Notes: generated by a model not told the origin, from the letters alone. 51,720 nt of DNA from Bacillus subtilis (GCF_008764245.1 NZ_VTQV01000005.1:118755-170474); one strand, 5' to 3'. Positions 42,796 to 51,422 are shown, counted from the stretch's first letter. A program made the numbers and translations.

Positions 42796-43197
42796 ATGGA
42801 GCTGCAGTCCTGCGTTAAAATATTAAATGAATGGGACATAGTAGCAGTTCGCCAATTAGGCAGAAATGTGGCAAAAGAGCTTGGGTTTGGGACGGTTGAC
42901 CAGGCAAGAATCACGACTGCGATCAGCGAATTGGCAAGAAATATATTCTTGTATGCAGGTCAGGGCGAAGTATGCATAGATAAATTTTATGAAAATGGAA
43001 AAAGTGGTGTGAAAATCACCGCCAAAGATCAAGGGCCGGGTATAGCGGATATACGTAGAGTAATGGAAGATGGCTATACGACATCAGGAGGGCTAGGAGC
43101 TGGTCTCCCTGGTGTGAAGCGGCTAATGGATGAATTCGACATTCACTCCAAAGTTGGAGAAGGCACTGAAATCACTACGGTGAAATGGCTCCGGTAG
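42796..43197 (+). CDS. rsbT: Serine/threonine kinase RsbT (RsbU activator)
   Basis: A GHKL-type kinase that phosphorylates RsbS/RsbR and, once free, activates RsbU. The N-box is SELARNIFLYA (about 43-53), the G1 box DQGPGI(A/P)DI, and the G2 box GGLGAGLPGVKRLMD. 133 aa is standard. GGGGGAG lies six bases before the ATG, three bases after the rsbS stop. Confidence 0.96.
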   Translation: MELQSCVKILNEWDIVAVRQLGRNVAKELGFGTVDQARITTAISELARNIFLYAGQGEVCIDKFYENGKSGVKITAKDQGPGIADIRRVMEDGYTTSGGLGAGLPGVKRLMDEFDIHSKVGEGTEITTVKWLR

Positions 43198-43215
43198 GTA
43201 GGAGGGTTTATCGGC

Positions 43216-44223
43216 ATGGGGTTTAGAGAAACATTGGAAGATAAATATCGAGATATTTTGAGTAAATATTTAGAGGACAAAAACGAACAGGCATTGTATC
43301 AAGGGCAGAAATTAAGCAGAAAACTAATTGAGCATCATATTGGTCCAGAGGAAATTATCAGCTTACATAAGTCTGTAATCGTGGAAAATGGTTACCGAGA
43401 AGATAATATCTTACATTCCTTTGATATTTTGCTAGAAGTGATGATGGGTTACGGTCTTGCTTACAGAGAGCATCAAAGTTTGCGGTCAGAGCAACTAGCC
43501 TTAAAAAGTGAAATTGAAGTAGCTGCTAAAATGCAGCAAACTTTATTACGTACGGTAAAACCCCAAATCGATGGATTGGATATTGGCGTGATTAGTGTAC
43601 CAGCAAGACAAATGAACGGAGATTATTACCATTTTATTAAAGATGAACATCAATGTCTTGGCGTGGCGATTGCGGATGTGATTGGTAAAGGAATCCCAGC
43701 CGCATTATCCATGTCCATGATTAAATACGGAATGGACAGTTTTCCGGAAGGGCAAAAAAGTCCTAAAGATATATTAGAAAGCTTGAACCGAGTTGTAGAA
43801 CAAAATGTGGATCCAAGTATGTTCATTACCATGTGTTACGGTGTATACGACCCAAAATCTCATTATTTTACCTACGCTTCGGCAGGACATGAACCAGGTT
43901 TTTTTTATATGTCTACCCAACAGAAGTTTCAAGATTTAGAGGCAAAAGGATTATTACTTGGAATCGACAAAAGAACGAAATATAAAGAGTTCGGGCATCA
44001 GCTCGAAGTTGGAGATATGGTCATTCTCCTCTCAGATGGTGTCTCAGAATGTCGCACACAAGGGGGATTTATTGAGCGAGAGGATTTAATGGCGATGATC
44101 TATGATTATATACATATGTCAGCTCAAGAAATCGTCACAAATATTTATAAGGACTTAGAAAGACTGCAAGATTTTGAACTAAGAGACGATTTTACGCTTA
44201 TTATTTTAAGAAGAGTGGATTAA
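43216..44223 (+). CDS. rsbU: PP2C-type phosphatase RsbU
   Basis: Dephosphorylates RsbV-P when bound by RsbT. The N-terminal helical RsbT-binding domain spans about residues 1-85; the PPM domain (about 120-335) has metal-binding Asp in MNGDYYHF and VAIADVIGKGIPAA and the late motif LLSDGVSECR. 335 aa. TAGGAGGG stands about nine bases before the ATG. Confidence 0.96.
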   Translation: MGFRETLEDKYRDILSKYLEDKNEQALYQGQKLSRKLIEHHIGPEEIISLHKSVIVENGYREDNILHSFDILLEVMMGYGLAYREHQSLRSEQLALKSEIEVAAKMQQTLLRTVKPQIDGLDIGVISVPARQMNGDYYHFIKDEHQCLGVAIADVIGKGIPAALSMSMIKYGMDSFPEGQKSPKDILESLNRVVEQNVDPSMFITMCYGVYDPKSHYFTYASAGHEPGFFYMSTQQKFQDLEAKGLLLGIDKRTKYKEFGHQLEVGDMVILLSDGVSECRTQGGFIEREDLMAMIYDYIHMSAQEIVTNIYKDLERLQDFELRDDFTLIILRRVD

Positions 44224-44227
44224 CAAG

Positions 44228-44253
44228 GTTTTATTTTTTGAAAAACAGGGTAG
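44228..44253 (+). promoter_or_regulatory. SigB-dependent promoter before rsbV
   Basis: GTTTTA (44228-44233), a 14-bp spacer and GGGTAG (44248-44253), matching GTTTAA-N14-GGGTAT at five of six bases in each box, 36 bp before rsbV. The position is that of the known autoregulatory sigB promoter of B. subtilis. Confidence 0.85.
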
Positions 44254-44289
44254 AAGGAATACCAGAACCTTTTGAGGGGTGGATGGATA

Positions 44290-44619
44290 GTGAATATTTC
44301 AATAGATATGAAAGAAACAGAAGCAGGAATCAAAGCGAAACTAGCTGGCGAAATAGATGCATATACAGCTCCAAAGGTACGTGATGAACTTCTACAGCAT
44401 GCAGAGCAATCTGGGATAAAAATAGTTGTCGATCTATCAGATGTAAATTATATGGATAGTACAGGCTTAGGCGTATTTGTGGGGTTATTTAAGACATTAA
44501 AAGAGCATAACGGTGAACTTGTTTTAAAAGGGATGTCAGATCGTTTAAAACGACTGTTTGATATTACTGGGTTAGCTATGGTGATGGATGTCAATACCGA
44601 GGTAGAAGGTGGAGTTTAA
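44290..44619 (+). CDS. rsbV: Anti-anti-sigma factor RsbV
   Basis: Unphosphorylated RsbV binds RsbW and frees SigB. The 109-aa STAS protein has the phosphorylatable Ser57 in YMDSTGLGVFVG and the conserved RLFDITGL. GTG 44290 has GAGGGGTGG about nine bases upstream and gives the MNISIDM start that matches B. subtilis; TTG 44272 was rejected. First gene behind the SigB promoter. Confidence 0.95.
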   Translation: MNISIDMKETEAGIKAKLAGEIDAYTAPKVRDELLQHAEQSGIKIVVDLSDVNYMDSTGLGVFVGLFKTLKEHNGELVLKGMSDRLKRLFDITGLAMVMDVNTEVEGGV

Positions 44620-44620
44620 A

Positions 44621-45094
44621 GTGAAAAAAGCATTTGACTACATTGAGATGAAGATTCCTGCAAAGCCAGAATATGTAGGTGTAATCCGGCTCACTTTATC
44701 AGGAATTGCTAGCAGAATCGGTTTTACATATGATGCGATCGATGATTTGAAAGTAGCTGTAAGTGAGGCCATTACAAATGCTGTTCAACATGCGTATCGG
44801 CAAAAAGAGGGCGGAGAAATTGTGGTTGGGTTTGCTCTCTATGAAGACAAACTTGAAACAATGGTTGCTGATTCTGGAAAAAGCTTCGACCTAGAAAAAA
44901 TTCGCAGGGAAATTGGCCCCTATACAAGTGGAGGAAATGCCAAATTTCTTCGTGAAGGAGGCTTAGGACTTTATTTGATCGAAAGCTTGATGGACGAGGT
45001 GAAAATACATCAGAATGAAGGTGTAACAGTCTTTATGACAAAATTCCTTGAGGGAGAGCAGGTGGAGAGTGATGTTAAAACAATCTCAACCTGA
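44621..45094 (+). CDS. rsbW: Anti-sigma factor and kinase RsbW
   Basis: Holds SigB inactive and phosphorylates RsbV. A GHKL kinase of 157 aa with N-box VSEAITNAVQHAYR, G1 VADSGKSFD and G2 EGGLGLYLIESLMDEV. GTG 44621 has GGTGGAG seven bases upstream; GTG 44609 in the same frame is an alternative. It overlaps the end of rsbV if the earlier start is used, and overlaps sigB by 23 bp. Confidence 0.95.
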   Translation: MKKAFDYIEMKIPAKPEYVGVIRLTLSGIASRIGFTYDAIDDLKVAVSEAITNAVQHAYRQKEGGEIVVGFALYEDKLETMVADSGKSFDLEKIRREIGPYTSGGNAKFLREGGLGLYLIESLMDEVKIHQNEGVTVFMTKFLEGEQVESDVKTIST

Positions 45095-45866
45095 CCATGA
45101 AGGAAATCAAGTGAATGAATGGATCAAGGCGTATCAAGAGCATCAAGATGAAGAAGCTCAAAATCAATTAGTACTCCATTATTATAAATTGGTGGAATCC
45201 ATTGCCCGCAAGTATTCCAAAGGAAAATCCTTTCATGAAGATATTGTTCAAGTGGGTGTTATTGGATTGCTTGGAGCCATTCGTCGCTATGACGAGAGTT
45301 ACGGAAAAACGTTTGAAGCTTTTGCCATTCCTACCATTATTGGCGAGATAAAACGTTTTTTAAGAGACAAGACATGGAGTGTTCATGTACCAAGGCGTAT
45401 AAAAGAACTGGGACCTAAAATTAAAGCGACTGCGGAAGAGTTAACGAGGGAACTCCAACGTTCACCAAAAATACCGGAAATTGCTCGTTACTTGGAAGTA
45501 TCGGAAGAAGAAGTATTGGAAGCAATGGAAATGGGGAAAAGCTATCAAGCCTTATCTGTGGATCACTCGATTGAAGCAGATGCAGATGGTAGTACCGTCA
45601 CTTTGTTGGATATTGTAGGGAGTATTGATGATGGTTATGAAAAAGTGAATCAAAAAATTGTTTTGGAAGAAGCTCTACATGTTTTATCGGATAGGGAAAG
45701 GAAAATTATCCAATATACCTACTTAGAAAATAAAAGTCAGAAAGAAGCTGGAGAGATGTTAAATATTTCCCAAATGCATGTATCCCGCCTGCAAAGAAAA
45801 GCCATAAAAAAATTGAGAGAAGCCATTTTTGAAAACAATACGAATAAGGAGAAATCTTCTCCATGA
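45072..45866 (+). CDS. sigB: General stress sigma factor SigB
   Basis: A 264-aa group 3 sigma factor. Region 2 is seen in SFHEDIVQVGVIGLLGAIRRYD and AIPTIIGEIKRFLRDKTW, region 3 in ELTRELQRSPKIPEIARYL, and region 4 HTH in LSDREKRIIQYTYLE-type and NISQMHVSRLQRKAIKKL. ATG 45072 follows GGTGGAGAG and lies inside the rsbW end, implying coupling; earlier in-frame start 45048 was rejected. Confidence 0.97.
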   Translation: MLKQSQPDHEGNQVNEWIKAYQEHQDEEAQNQLVLHYYKLVESIARKYSKGKSFHEDIVQVGVIGLLGAIRRYDESYGKTFEAFAIPTIIGEIKRFLRDKTWSVHVPRRIKELGPKIKATAEELTRELQRSPKIPEIARYLEVSEEEVLEAMEMGKSYQALSVDHSIEADADGSTVTLLDIVGSIDDGYEKVNQKIVLEEALHVLSDRERKIIQYTYLENKSQKEAGEMLNISQMHVSRLQRKAIKKLREAIFENNTNKEKSSP

Positions 45867-46459
45867 TCCATTTGGACAACCGTCACTTAGAAGTCCACGC
45901 GTTTCAAACGGCAAAAGACAGTAATCCATATTGTGGTGATGCTTTTTATTTAGATGTGAAAGAAGATTATTTTGTTTGTGTTTTAGCCGATGGCCTGGGG
46001 AGCGGTCAATTTGCCTATGAATCGGCCAAGGCGGTTACTTCAGTTGTAGAATCGAATTCAGAAGAAAGCGTCGCGACCTTAATGGATTATAGCAATAAAG
46101 TTTTGTTGCGAAAGCGTGGAGCAGCTGTAGGGATTTTAAAAGTTGATTTTCGTAAACGCGAGTTCGAATATAGTTGTGTCGGCAATATTCGCTTTTACGT
46201 TTATACACCAGCAGGTAAATTAATTTATCCTTTACCAGTGACAGGTTACCTCTCCGGCAGACCCCAGAAGTTTCATACTCATAAATATTCCTATGAAGAG
46301 CAATCGAATTTCCTTCTTCATTCTGATGGCTTCATTAATGTGAAAACACGTGAATTACTCGGAGGAAATCATTCCGTTTGGACGATGACAGATCAGTTAA
46401 AAGCGAAACAAGTCAATACAACAGACGATATGTCCTTCGTCGTCGGCACCCTACTCTAA
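45863..46459 (+). CDS. rsbX: Phosphoserine phosphatase RsbX
   Basis: Resets the stressosome by dephosphorylating RsbS and RsbR. A small PPM phosphatase of 198 aa with CGDAFYLDVKEDYFVCVLADGLGSG near the N-terminus and TDDMSFVVGTLL at the end. The ATG overlaps the sigB stop (ATGA) and has AAGGAG 12 bases upstream. Last gene of the operon. Confidence 0.95.
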   Translation: MIHLDNRHLEVHAFQTAKDSNPYCGDAFYLDVKEDYFVCVLADGLGSGQFAYESAKAVTSVVESNSEESVATLMDYSNKVLLRKRGAAVGILKVDFRKREFEYSCVGNIRFYVYTPAGKLIYPLPVTGYLSGRPQKFHTHKYSYEEQSNFLLHSDGFINVKTRELLGGNHSVWTMTDQLKAKQVNTTDDMSFVVGTLL

Positions 46460-46472
46460 GAGTAGGGATTTT
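46449..46472 (+). terminator. Probable terminator of the sigB operon
   Basis: CCCTACT and AGTAGGG pair around CTAAG over the rsbX stop codon, followed by a short ATTTTG; the U-tract is weak. A second hairpin CTAGGTT/AACCTAG lies at about 46497-46513. Confidence 0.5.
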
Positions 46473-46666
46473 GCTGTGTGAATAGATAAAAGGAACTAGG
46501 TTCTGAAACCTAGAGACAGCAAGGAAGGGGTTCGTTATACTAGTGTACAGATATTCCGACAAAAATCTCAAAATGATTACAATTGGAAAAAAATCTTGCT
46601 TTTAACCAGAATTTAGTCCAAATTATAGAATGAGTATTGTTAGATTAGTAAAGGAAGTGGTAGGAA

Positions 46667-47038
46667 ATGATGGAATGGATGTTAGCCATTTTACTAGGAG
46701 TGGCCGTCGTACTCCTTATTCTATCGTTTGTCAAAGCACGACAGGAATCATCAAAAGTAGAGCGGGAAGTGGATCAGCTTTCTCTTACATTGACAGATGA
46801 ATTGTATAAACTTCAAGAAAAAATTCGATTTCTTGAAATTGATGGTGAGATTAATGCACAGGAATTAGGTATCCCAACGAGCTCTTCTGAGAAGCGAAAT
46901 TTGCTACGAGAGGCGATTGATCTTCAGAAGCGGGGTTATTCTTTAGAAAATATTGCAGCACGAAAAGGTCTTCCCAAAGAAGAAATGGAACAGTTACTCG
47001 CTCCTTATATGGGTAAGGAAGGGGAGAAAAGCAAATAA
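46667..47038 (+). CDS. Membrane-anchored coiled-coil protein (123 aa), unrecognised
   Basis: One N-terminal membrane helix (about residues 5-21), then a coiled coil (ESSKVEREVDQLSLTLTDELYKL) and a short helix-turn-like end (AIDLQKRGYSLENIAARKGLPKEEMEQLL). AAAGGAAGTGG precedes the ATG. Its stop overlaps the next start by one base (TAATG), so the two work as a pair. I do not recognise the family with certainty. Confidence 0.7.
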   Translation: MMEWMLAILLGVAVVLLILSFVKARQESSKVEREVDQLSLTLTDELYKLQEKIRFLEIDGEINAQELGIPTSSSEKRNLLREAIDLQKRGYSLENIAARKGLPKEEMEQLLAPYMGKEGEKSK

Positions 47039-47514
47039 TGTCAGCAAAATCAATGCGTAGCTTTGCTTTCGGCCTTATGATTGCTGCATGTTTGTGTGCG
47101 ATTGCCTATTATTCTACCAAGGACCAATCAACTGCTAAAGAGGTGGAGAAACCCTCGGTAGAAGAAATGAGGAATGCGTTAATTTCGGAAGGATATGTGA
47201 TCCATACCGAAGAGGAGTGGCGCGAACAACTTGCTGCAACTGAAAAGGCAAAGGAAAAAGAAGATAAAGTCGAAGAAGAGCCAAAAGAAGCTGTGAAAGA
47301 AAAAATCGTCTATCGCACTACAATTACCGTTACTAAAGGAATGACAAGTATCGATGTAGGAAAGGCGTTAAAAAGTGCCAATATTATTAAAGACCCCATG
47401 GATTTTGTGAATGAAGTGGAAAAACAGGGCCTAGCGAACAAATTAAAACCTGGTTCCTATGAGGTCGATAGTAATATGAAACTAAAGGATGCCATTTCCG
47501 TTATTTTTAAATAG
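47038..47514 (+). CDS. Membrane-anchored protein with MltG/YceG-like C-terminal segment
   Basis: 158 aa: an N-terminal membrane helix (about residues 8-25), a charged linker (EKAKEKEDKVEEEPKEAV), and a C-terminal segment VTKGMTSIDVGKALKSANII...LKPGSYEVDSNMKLKDAI that resembles the LysM-like N-terminal part of YceG/MltG transglycosylases. The catalytic transglycosylase domain is absent. It may be a cell-wall associated partner; function is not established. A clear terminator follows. Confidence 0.7.
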   Translation: MSAKSMRSFAFGLMIAACLCAIAYYSTKDQSTAKEVEKPSVEEMRNALISEGYVIHTEEEWREQLAATEKAKEKEDKVEEEPKEAVKEKIVYRTTITVTKGMTSIDVGKALKSANIIKDPMDFVNEVEKQGLANKLKPGSYEVDSNMKLKDAISVIFK

Positions 47515-47520
47515 GGGATA

Positions 47521-47551
47521 AAAAACTAGAGTAGGTGCTCTAGTTTTTTTA
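47521..47551 (+). terminator. Intrinsic terminator
   Basis: AAAAACTAGAG and CTCTAGTTTTT form a strong stem with a six-base loop and a T7 tract. Confidence 0.92.
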
Positions 47552-47689
47552 TCGATTTTACTAAAATAATAGAATTTAATTGAAATGTAAACTTAGTAAA
47601 TCGGTGAATTTCAGTATGGGTGAGGTTTTCTTAATTCATAAGATATTGTGATAAAATAGATGTTAGTAAAAGAGAAATGAGGGACAAGT

Positions 47690-49864
47690 GTGATACAAGT
47701 TGAACAAAGTGTTGATTTACATGGAAAAATTGCCAAGGAACTCAATTTATCGAAAAAACAAGTATCCAGTGTCATTGAACTTTTAGAAGAAGGAAATACG
47801 GTTCCATTTATTGCGCGGTATCGAAAAGAAATGACCGGTGCTTTAGATGAGGTACAGATCAAAGGGATTTTAGATGGATGGACGTATCTGCAAAATTTAG
47901 AGCAGCGTAAAACAGATGTCATTCGCTTAATTGAGGAACAAGGAAAATTAACAGAGGATTTAAAGGTAGCTATTTTAAAAGCAGATCAGCTACAAATTGT
48001 TGAAGATTTATACCGTCCTTATAAACAAAAGCGACGTACTCGTGCAGCGGTTGCGAAAGAGAAAGGGTTAGAACCGTTTGCGGAATGGATCATGAAATTT
48101 CCGGTAAGCGGAAGCGTGGAAGAAGAGGCAGAGAAATATATTTCCGAGGAAAAGGAAGTAGCCGATGTTGCTGCCGCCATTCAAGGGGCACAAGACATTA
48201 TTGCGGAACAGGTTTCAGACGATGCGGCCATTCGCCAATGGATTCGGAAGGAATTTTTTCACTCAGGTATGATCACATCTGTAGGGAAAAACATCGATCA
48301 GGATGAGAAAAAGGTCTTTGAAAACTATTATGACTATGAAGAGCCTGTGAAAAGAATTGTTCCCCATCGGACACTTGCGTTAAATAGAGGAGAAAAGGAA
48401 GAAATCTTAAAGGTTTCCATTAAAATGGACTCAGAAAAGATCCTTCCATATATAGAGAGAAGGCTGATTAAAAAAGCGGATTCCATTGCTACTTCGGTTG
48501 TTATGGAAGCTATTGAAGATGGGTACAAACGATTAATTGAACCAGCCATCGAACGAGAGGTTCGCAATGAATTGACCGAAAAGGCAGAAGCACAGGCCAT
48601 TCATATTTTCTCGGAAAACTTACGAAATCTGCTTCTACAACCTCCTCTTAAAGGAAAAATGGTATTGGGTGTGGACCCTGCCTATCGTACAGGCTGTAAA
48701 TTGGCGGTTGTTGACGAAACAGGAAAATTGCTACATATTGATGTCATCTATCCTCATCCGCCAAAAGCAAAACGTACGGAGGCAAAAGCGAAGATGATTC
48801 AGGTATTGAATCAATATCAAATTGAAGTCATTGCGATCGGAAATGGAACGGCATCACGAGAAACCGAACAATTTACAGCGGATATTCTAAAAGAAATGAA
48901 AGCCAATCTGGCTTATGTGATTGTCAATGAAGCCGGGGCGAGTGTTTATTCAGCCTCCGCCTTAGCAAGAGAAGAATTCCCAGATCTTCAAGTGGAAGAA
49001 AGAAGTGCTGCTTCGATTGCAAGAAGACTGCAAGATCCTTTGGCCGAGCTTGTGAAGATTGATCCAAAATCAGTTGGGGTCGGTCAATACCAGCACGATG
49101 TCTCGCAAAAGAAATTAAACGAATCATTAACCTTTGTTGTCGAAACAGCGGTGAACCAAGTCGGCGTGAATGTCAATACAGCTTCCCCTTCCCTTTTACA
49201 ATATGTGTCAGGGCTTAGTAAAACAGTCGCCAATAACATTGTGAAGTACCGGGAGGAGAATGGGAAGTTTACAGGACGGAAACAGTTGAAAGAAATCCCA
49301 CGTTTAGGGGCGAAGACGTATGAACAAGCGATCGGCTTTTTACGTATCCTTGATGGAAAAGAACCATTAGATGTGACCCCCATTCATCCCGAAAACTACG
49401 ACGAGGTGAAGAGTTTGCTTAAACAACTCGGATTCACCACAAAGAATATAGGGAGTAAAGAATTGGTCGATGCACTAAAAAATCTAGACCAAGAAAAGAT
49501 GGCGGCAGAATTAGGGCTTGGTGTTTTAACATTACGAGATATCATAGAGGCGTTAATGAAACCAGGCCGCGACTTACGAGATGAGCTTCCGAAGCCATTA
49601 TTGAAGAAGGATTTATTAAAATTAGAGGATTTAAAACCTGGTATGGAAATGCAAGGTACAGTACGAAATGTAGTGGACTTTGGTGCGTTCGTCGATGTCG
49701 GAGTAAAGGAAGATGGGCTTGTGCATATCTCCAAATTAAGCAAGCAATTTGTGAAACATCCTTTAGATGTTGTCTCACTCGGAGATATTGTCACAGTGTG
49801 GGTTGAAAAAGTGGATGTACAGAAAGGAAGGCTTTCACTAACCATGCTTCCTCCCGGAGAATGA
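47690..49864 (+). CDS. tex: Tex-family RNA-binding transcription accessory protein
   Basis: A 724-aa nucleic-acid-binding protein: N-terminal helical Tex domain (LNLSKKQVSSVIELLEEGNTVPFIARYRKE), a YqgF/RuvC-like domain at about 320-450 (VLGVDPAYRTGCKLAVVD), helix-hairpin-helix repeats (VNVNTASPSLLQYVSGL) near 490-560 and a C-terminal S1 domain at about 645-720 (GMEMQGTVRNVVDFGAFVDVG). GTG start with TGAGGG upstream. Confidence 0.96.
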   Translation: MIQVEQSVDLHGKIAKELNLSKKQVSSVIELLEEGNTVPFIARYRKEMTGALDEVQIKGILDGWTYLQNLEQRKTDVIRLIEEQGKLTEDLKVAILKADQLQIVEDLYRPYKQKRRTRAAVAKEKGLEPFAEWIMKFPVSGSVEEEAEKYISEEKEVADVAAAIQGAQDIIAEQVSDDAAIRQWIRKEFFHSGMITSVGKNIDQDEKKVFENYYDYEEPVKRIVPHRTLALNRGEKEEILKVSIKMDSEKILPYIERRLIKKADSIATSVVMEAIEDGYKRLIEPAIEREVRNELTEKAEAQAIHIFSENLRNLLLQPPLKGKMVLGVDPAYRTGCKLAVVDETGKLLHIDVIYPHPPKAKRTEAKAKMIQVLNQYQIEVIAIGNGTASRETEQFTADILKEMKANLAYVIVNEAGASVYSASALAREEFPDLQVEERSAASIARRLQDPLAELVKIDPKSVGVGQYQHDVSQKKLNESLTFVVETAVNQVGVNVNTASPSLLQYVSGLSKTVANNIVKYREENGKFTGRKQLKEIPRLGAKTYEQAIGFLRILDGKEPLDVTPIHPENYDEVKSLLKQLGFTTKNIGSKELVDALKNLDQEKMAAELGLGVLTLRDIIEALMKPGRDLRDELPKPLLKKDLLKLEDLKPGMEMQGTVRNVVDFGAFVDVGVKEDGLVHISKLSKQFVKHPLDVVSLGDIVTVWVEKVDVQKGRLSLTMLPPGE

Positions 49865-49867
49865 ACA

Positions 49868-49977
49868 AAAGGAAACACCGCAGGTTCGCAGGATGCGAGT
49901 AAGAACGGCGTGTTGGGCTTTAGCCGTTCATCCTTAGAAACAGGTGCTTTCGCTACGCTTATTTACAGTGTTTCCTT
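49868..49977. repeat. Structured repeat with an AGGAT-loop hairpin after tex
   Basis: Outer arms AAGGAAACAC and GTGTTTCCTT; inside are TCGC-AGGAT-GCGA (49886-49898) and GAACGGC/GCCGTTC. It overlaps the 3' end of cmpA on the minus strand. It may double as a terminator for tex, although no U-tract is seen. Confidence 0.65.
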
Positions 49978-50072
49978 CTATAAAAGTGCCAGCACTGATT
50001 TAATAATTTGATTTGATAGAGATTTTTTTCGAAAAAAGCCTTTTGCATTTGATTTAAAAACCAGCTCGGCAT
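49959..50072 (-). CDS. cmpA: Cortex morphogenetic protein CmpA
   Basis: A 37-aa sporulation protein that in B. subtilis controls cortex assembly through turnover of SpoIVA. The product starts MPSWFLNQMQKAF and ends LLNQCWHFYRRKHCK, matching the CmpA pattern of B. subtilis. TAGGAGG lies seven bases before the ATG. It lies between tex and sprT on the opposite strand, the usual place in Bacillus. A CATACAAT box (reverse of 50103-50110) upstream resembles the SigE -10 element. Confidence 0.92.
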   Translation of the reverse strand: MPSWFLNQMQKAFFEKNLYQIKLLNQCWHFYRRKHCK

Positions 50073-50102
50073 TCAAAAAACCTCCTATATTCGTTTGTTC
50101 TT

Positions 50103-50110
50103 ATTGTATG
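50103..50110 (-). promoter_or_regulatory. Possible SigE -10 element of cmpA
   Basis: CATACAAT on the minus strand fits the SigE -10 consensus CATANAAT, about 31 bp before the cmpA start. A matching -35 element is not clear. Confidence 0.45.
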
Positions 50111-50156
50111 ATGAAAAAGCGTTGTGGTTCCGATGTAATTCGTAGGAGGGAGTTAG

Positions 50157-50612
50157 GTGACAAATGAAGAACTTCAACTTTTAGTTGAACAAATATCAGA
50201 ACAGTATTTCAATAAGCCGTTTCGCCATACCGCTGTTTTTAATGGTCGTTTACGTACAACTGGGGGGCGTTACTTGCTTACCTCCCATAATATAGAAATC
50301 AATCGTAAATATTTTGAAGAACATGGCTTATCGGAATTAGAAGGTATTATTAAGCATGAACTATGCCATTACCATTTGCATATTGAGGGAAGAGGCTATC
50401 AGCATCGAGATCAAGATTTTAAAAAGTTAATGAAGAGAGTAGGTGCCCCCCGTCATTGCACTCCATTACAAATCGAGAAAAGAACAAGAGGAATGATCCA
50501 TAAATATCAATGTCAGGATTGCTCCCAGACATATGAAAGAAAGCGCAGAGTGAATACCGATCGTTTTGTATGTGGAAAATGCAAGGGGAAATTGATAAAA
50601 ATCGAAGTATAA
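50157..50612 (+). CDS. ydcK: SprT-family zinc metalloprotease-like protein
   Basis: A 151-aa SprT-like protein. The zinc-binding HExxH (here HELCH, H67-H71, in [12 protein letters not shown]) is present, and the C-terminal zinc ribbon has CQDC and CGKC. Related proteins cleave DNA-protein crosslinks or are of unknown role. GTG start after GGAGGGAG. It is the last protein gene before the tRNA cluster. Confidence 0.92.
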   Translation: MTNEELQLLVEQISEQYFNKPFRHTAVFNGRLRTTGGRYLLTSHNIEINRKYFEEHGLSELEGIIKHELCHYHLHIEGRGYQHRDQDFKKLMKRVGAPRHCTPLQIEKRTRGMIHKYQCQDCSQTYERKRRVNTDRFVCGKCKGKLIKIEV

Positions 50613-50812
50613 AAGAAGTATGGGTCAAAGGATAAATCTGTGCTTCTTTTGGCTCTAGACGATATAATCCACCTTTTTTGTTAGAACATAGTATTTTCCT
50701 TTCGGTTAGAATAGCGATAAAAATTGTCAGAAGTAACTAATATGGCGGCGATATTTTGCAAAAGTCCCCATAGCAGTTACTTCCAGGTTTTTAAAATTTT
50801 TTTAAGGTACTA

Positions 50813-50841
50813 TTGACATTATTCTATTCGCTCTGTATACT
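50813..50841 (+). promoter_or_regulatory. Main promoter of the tRNA cluster
   Basis: TTGACA (50813-50818), 17 bp, TATACT (50836-50841), 16 bp before tRNA-Asn. Close to consensus. Confidence 0.92.
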
Positions 50842-50857
50842 CATAAGAGTCATTTAT

Positions 50858-50929
50858 TCCGCAGTAGCTCAGTGGTAGAGCTATCGGCTGTTAACCGATC
50901 GGTCGTAGGTTCGAATCCTACCTGCGGAG
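50858..50929 (+). tRNA. tRNA-Asn (GTT)
   Basis: Acceptor stem TCCGCAG/CTGCGGA, anticodon GTT at 50890-50892 in loop CTGTTAA, T-arm GGTTCGAATCC. CCA is not encoded. Confidence 0.97.
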
Positions 50930-50930
50930 T

Positions 50931-51000
50931 CTAGCAAGCTGGCTCTTCTGTAAATAGCTGATGACATTTATGGAAGAGCACCTAATTTTACAGATGCTAG
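50931..51000 (+). other. Competing hairpins between tRNA-Asn and tRNA-Ser
   Basis: CTAGCA (50931) pairs with TGCTAG (50995), and TCTGTAAA (50947-50954) with TTTACAGA (50987-50994). GCTCTTC (50942-50948) can instead pair with GAAGAGC (50973-50979), sharing two bases with the first. Possibly a processing or attenuation structure. Confidence 0.5.
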
Positions 51001-51010
51001 TTCATATAGT

Positions 51011-51101
51011 GGAGAAGTACTCAAGTGGCTGAAGAGGTGCCCCTGCTAAGGGTATAGGTCGCGTAAGCGGCGCGAGGGTTCAAATCCCTCCTTCTCCGCC
51101 A
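51011..51101 (+). tRNA. tRNA-Ser (GCT)
   Basis: Type II tRNA with a long variable arm. Acceptor GGAGAAG/CTTCTCC, anticodon GCT at 51045-51047 in loop CTGCTAA, T-loop GGTTCAAATCC, CCA encoded. Confidence 0.97.
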
Positions 51102-51113
51102 TTCAATTTCATT

Positions 51114-51185
51114 GGCCCCTTGGTCAAGCGGTTAAGACACCGCCCTTTCACGGCGGTAACACGGGTTCGAATCCCGTAGGGGTCA
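51114..51185 (+). tRNA. tRNA-Glu (TTC)
   Basis: Acceptor GGCCCCT/AGGGGTC, anticodon TTC at 51147-51149 between CCGCC and GGCGG, T-loop GGTTCGAATCC. CCA is not encoded. Confidence 0.97.
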
Positions 51186-51256
51186 CTTCTTTCTTGTGTT
51201 TACTAGTTGGAATTCACTATCTTTTGAGTTCTAATATGGAGAAAATCAATTGCTAA

Positions 51257-51283
51257 TTGACAAAAAATGTGTTAGGATAATAT
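51257..51283 (+). promoter_or_regulatory. Possible internal promoter before tRNA-Gln
   Basis: TTGACA (51257-51262), 15 bp, TAATAT (51278-51283), 13 bp before the tRNA. The spacer is short. Confidence 0.6.
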
Positions 51284-51296
51284 CCTTCGAATTTGA

Positions 51297-51371
51297 TGGG
51301 CTATAGCCAAGTGGTAAGGCAACGGACTTTGACTCCGTCATTCGTTGGTTCGAATCCAGCTAGCCCAGCCA
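51297..51371 (+). tRNA. tRNA-Gln (TTG)
   Basis: Acceptor TGGGCTA/TAGCCCA, anticodon TTG at 51329-51331 in loop CTTTGAC, T-loop GGTTCGAATCC, CCA encoded. Confidence 0.97.
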
Positions 51372-51422
51372 TTTGATTGATTTTCTTACAACTGAAAAAA
51401 CTTCGCGTCTAAATAAAAAAAC

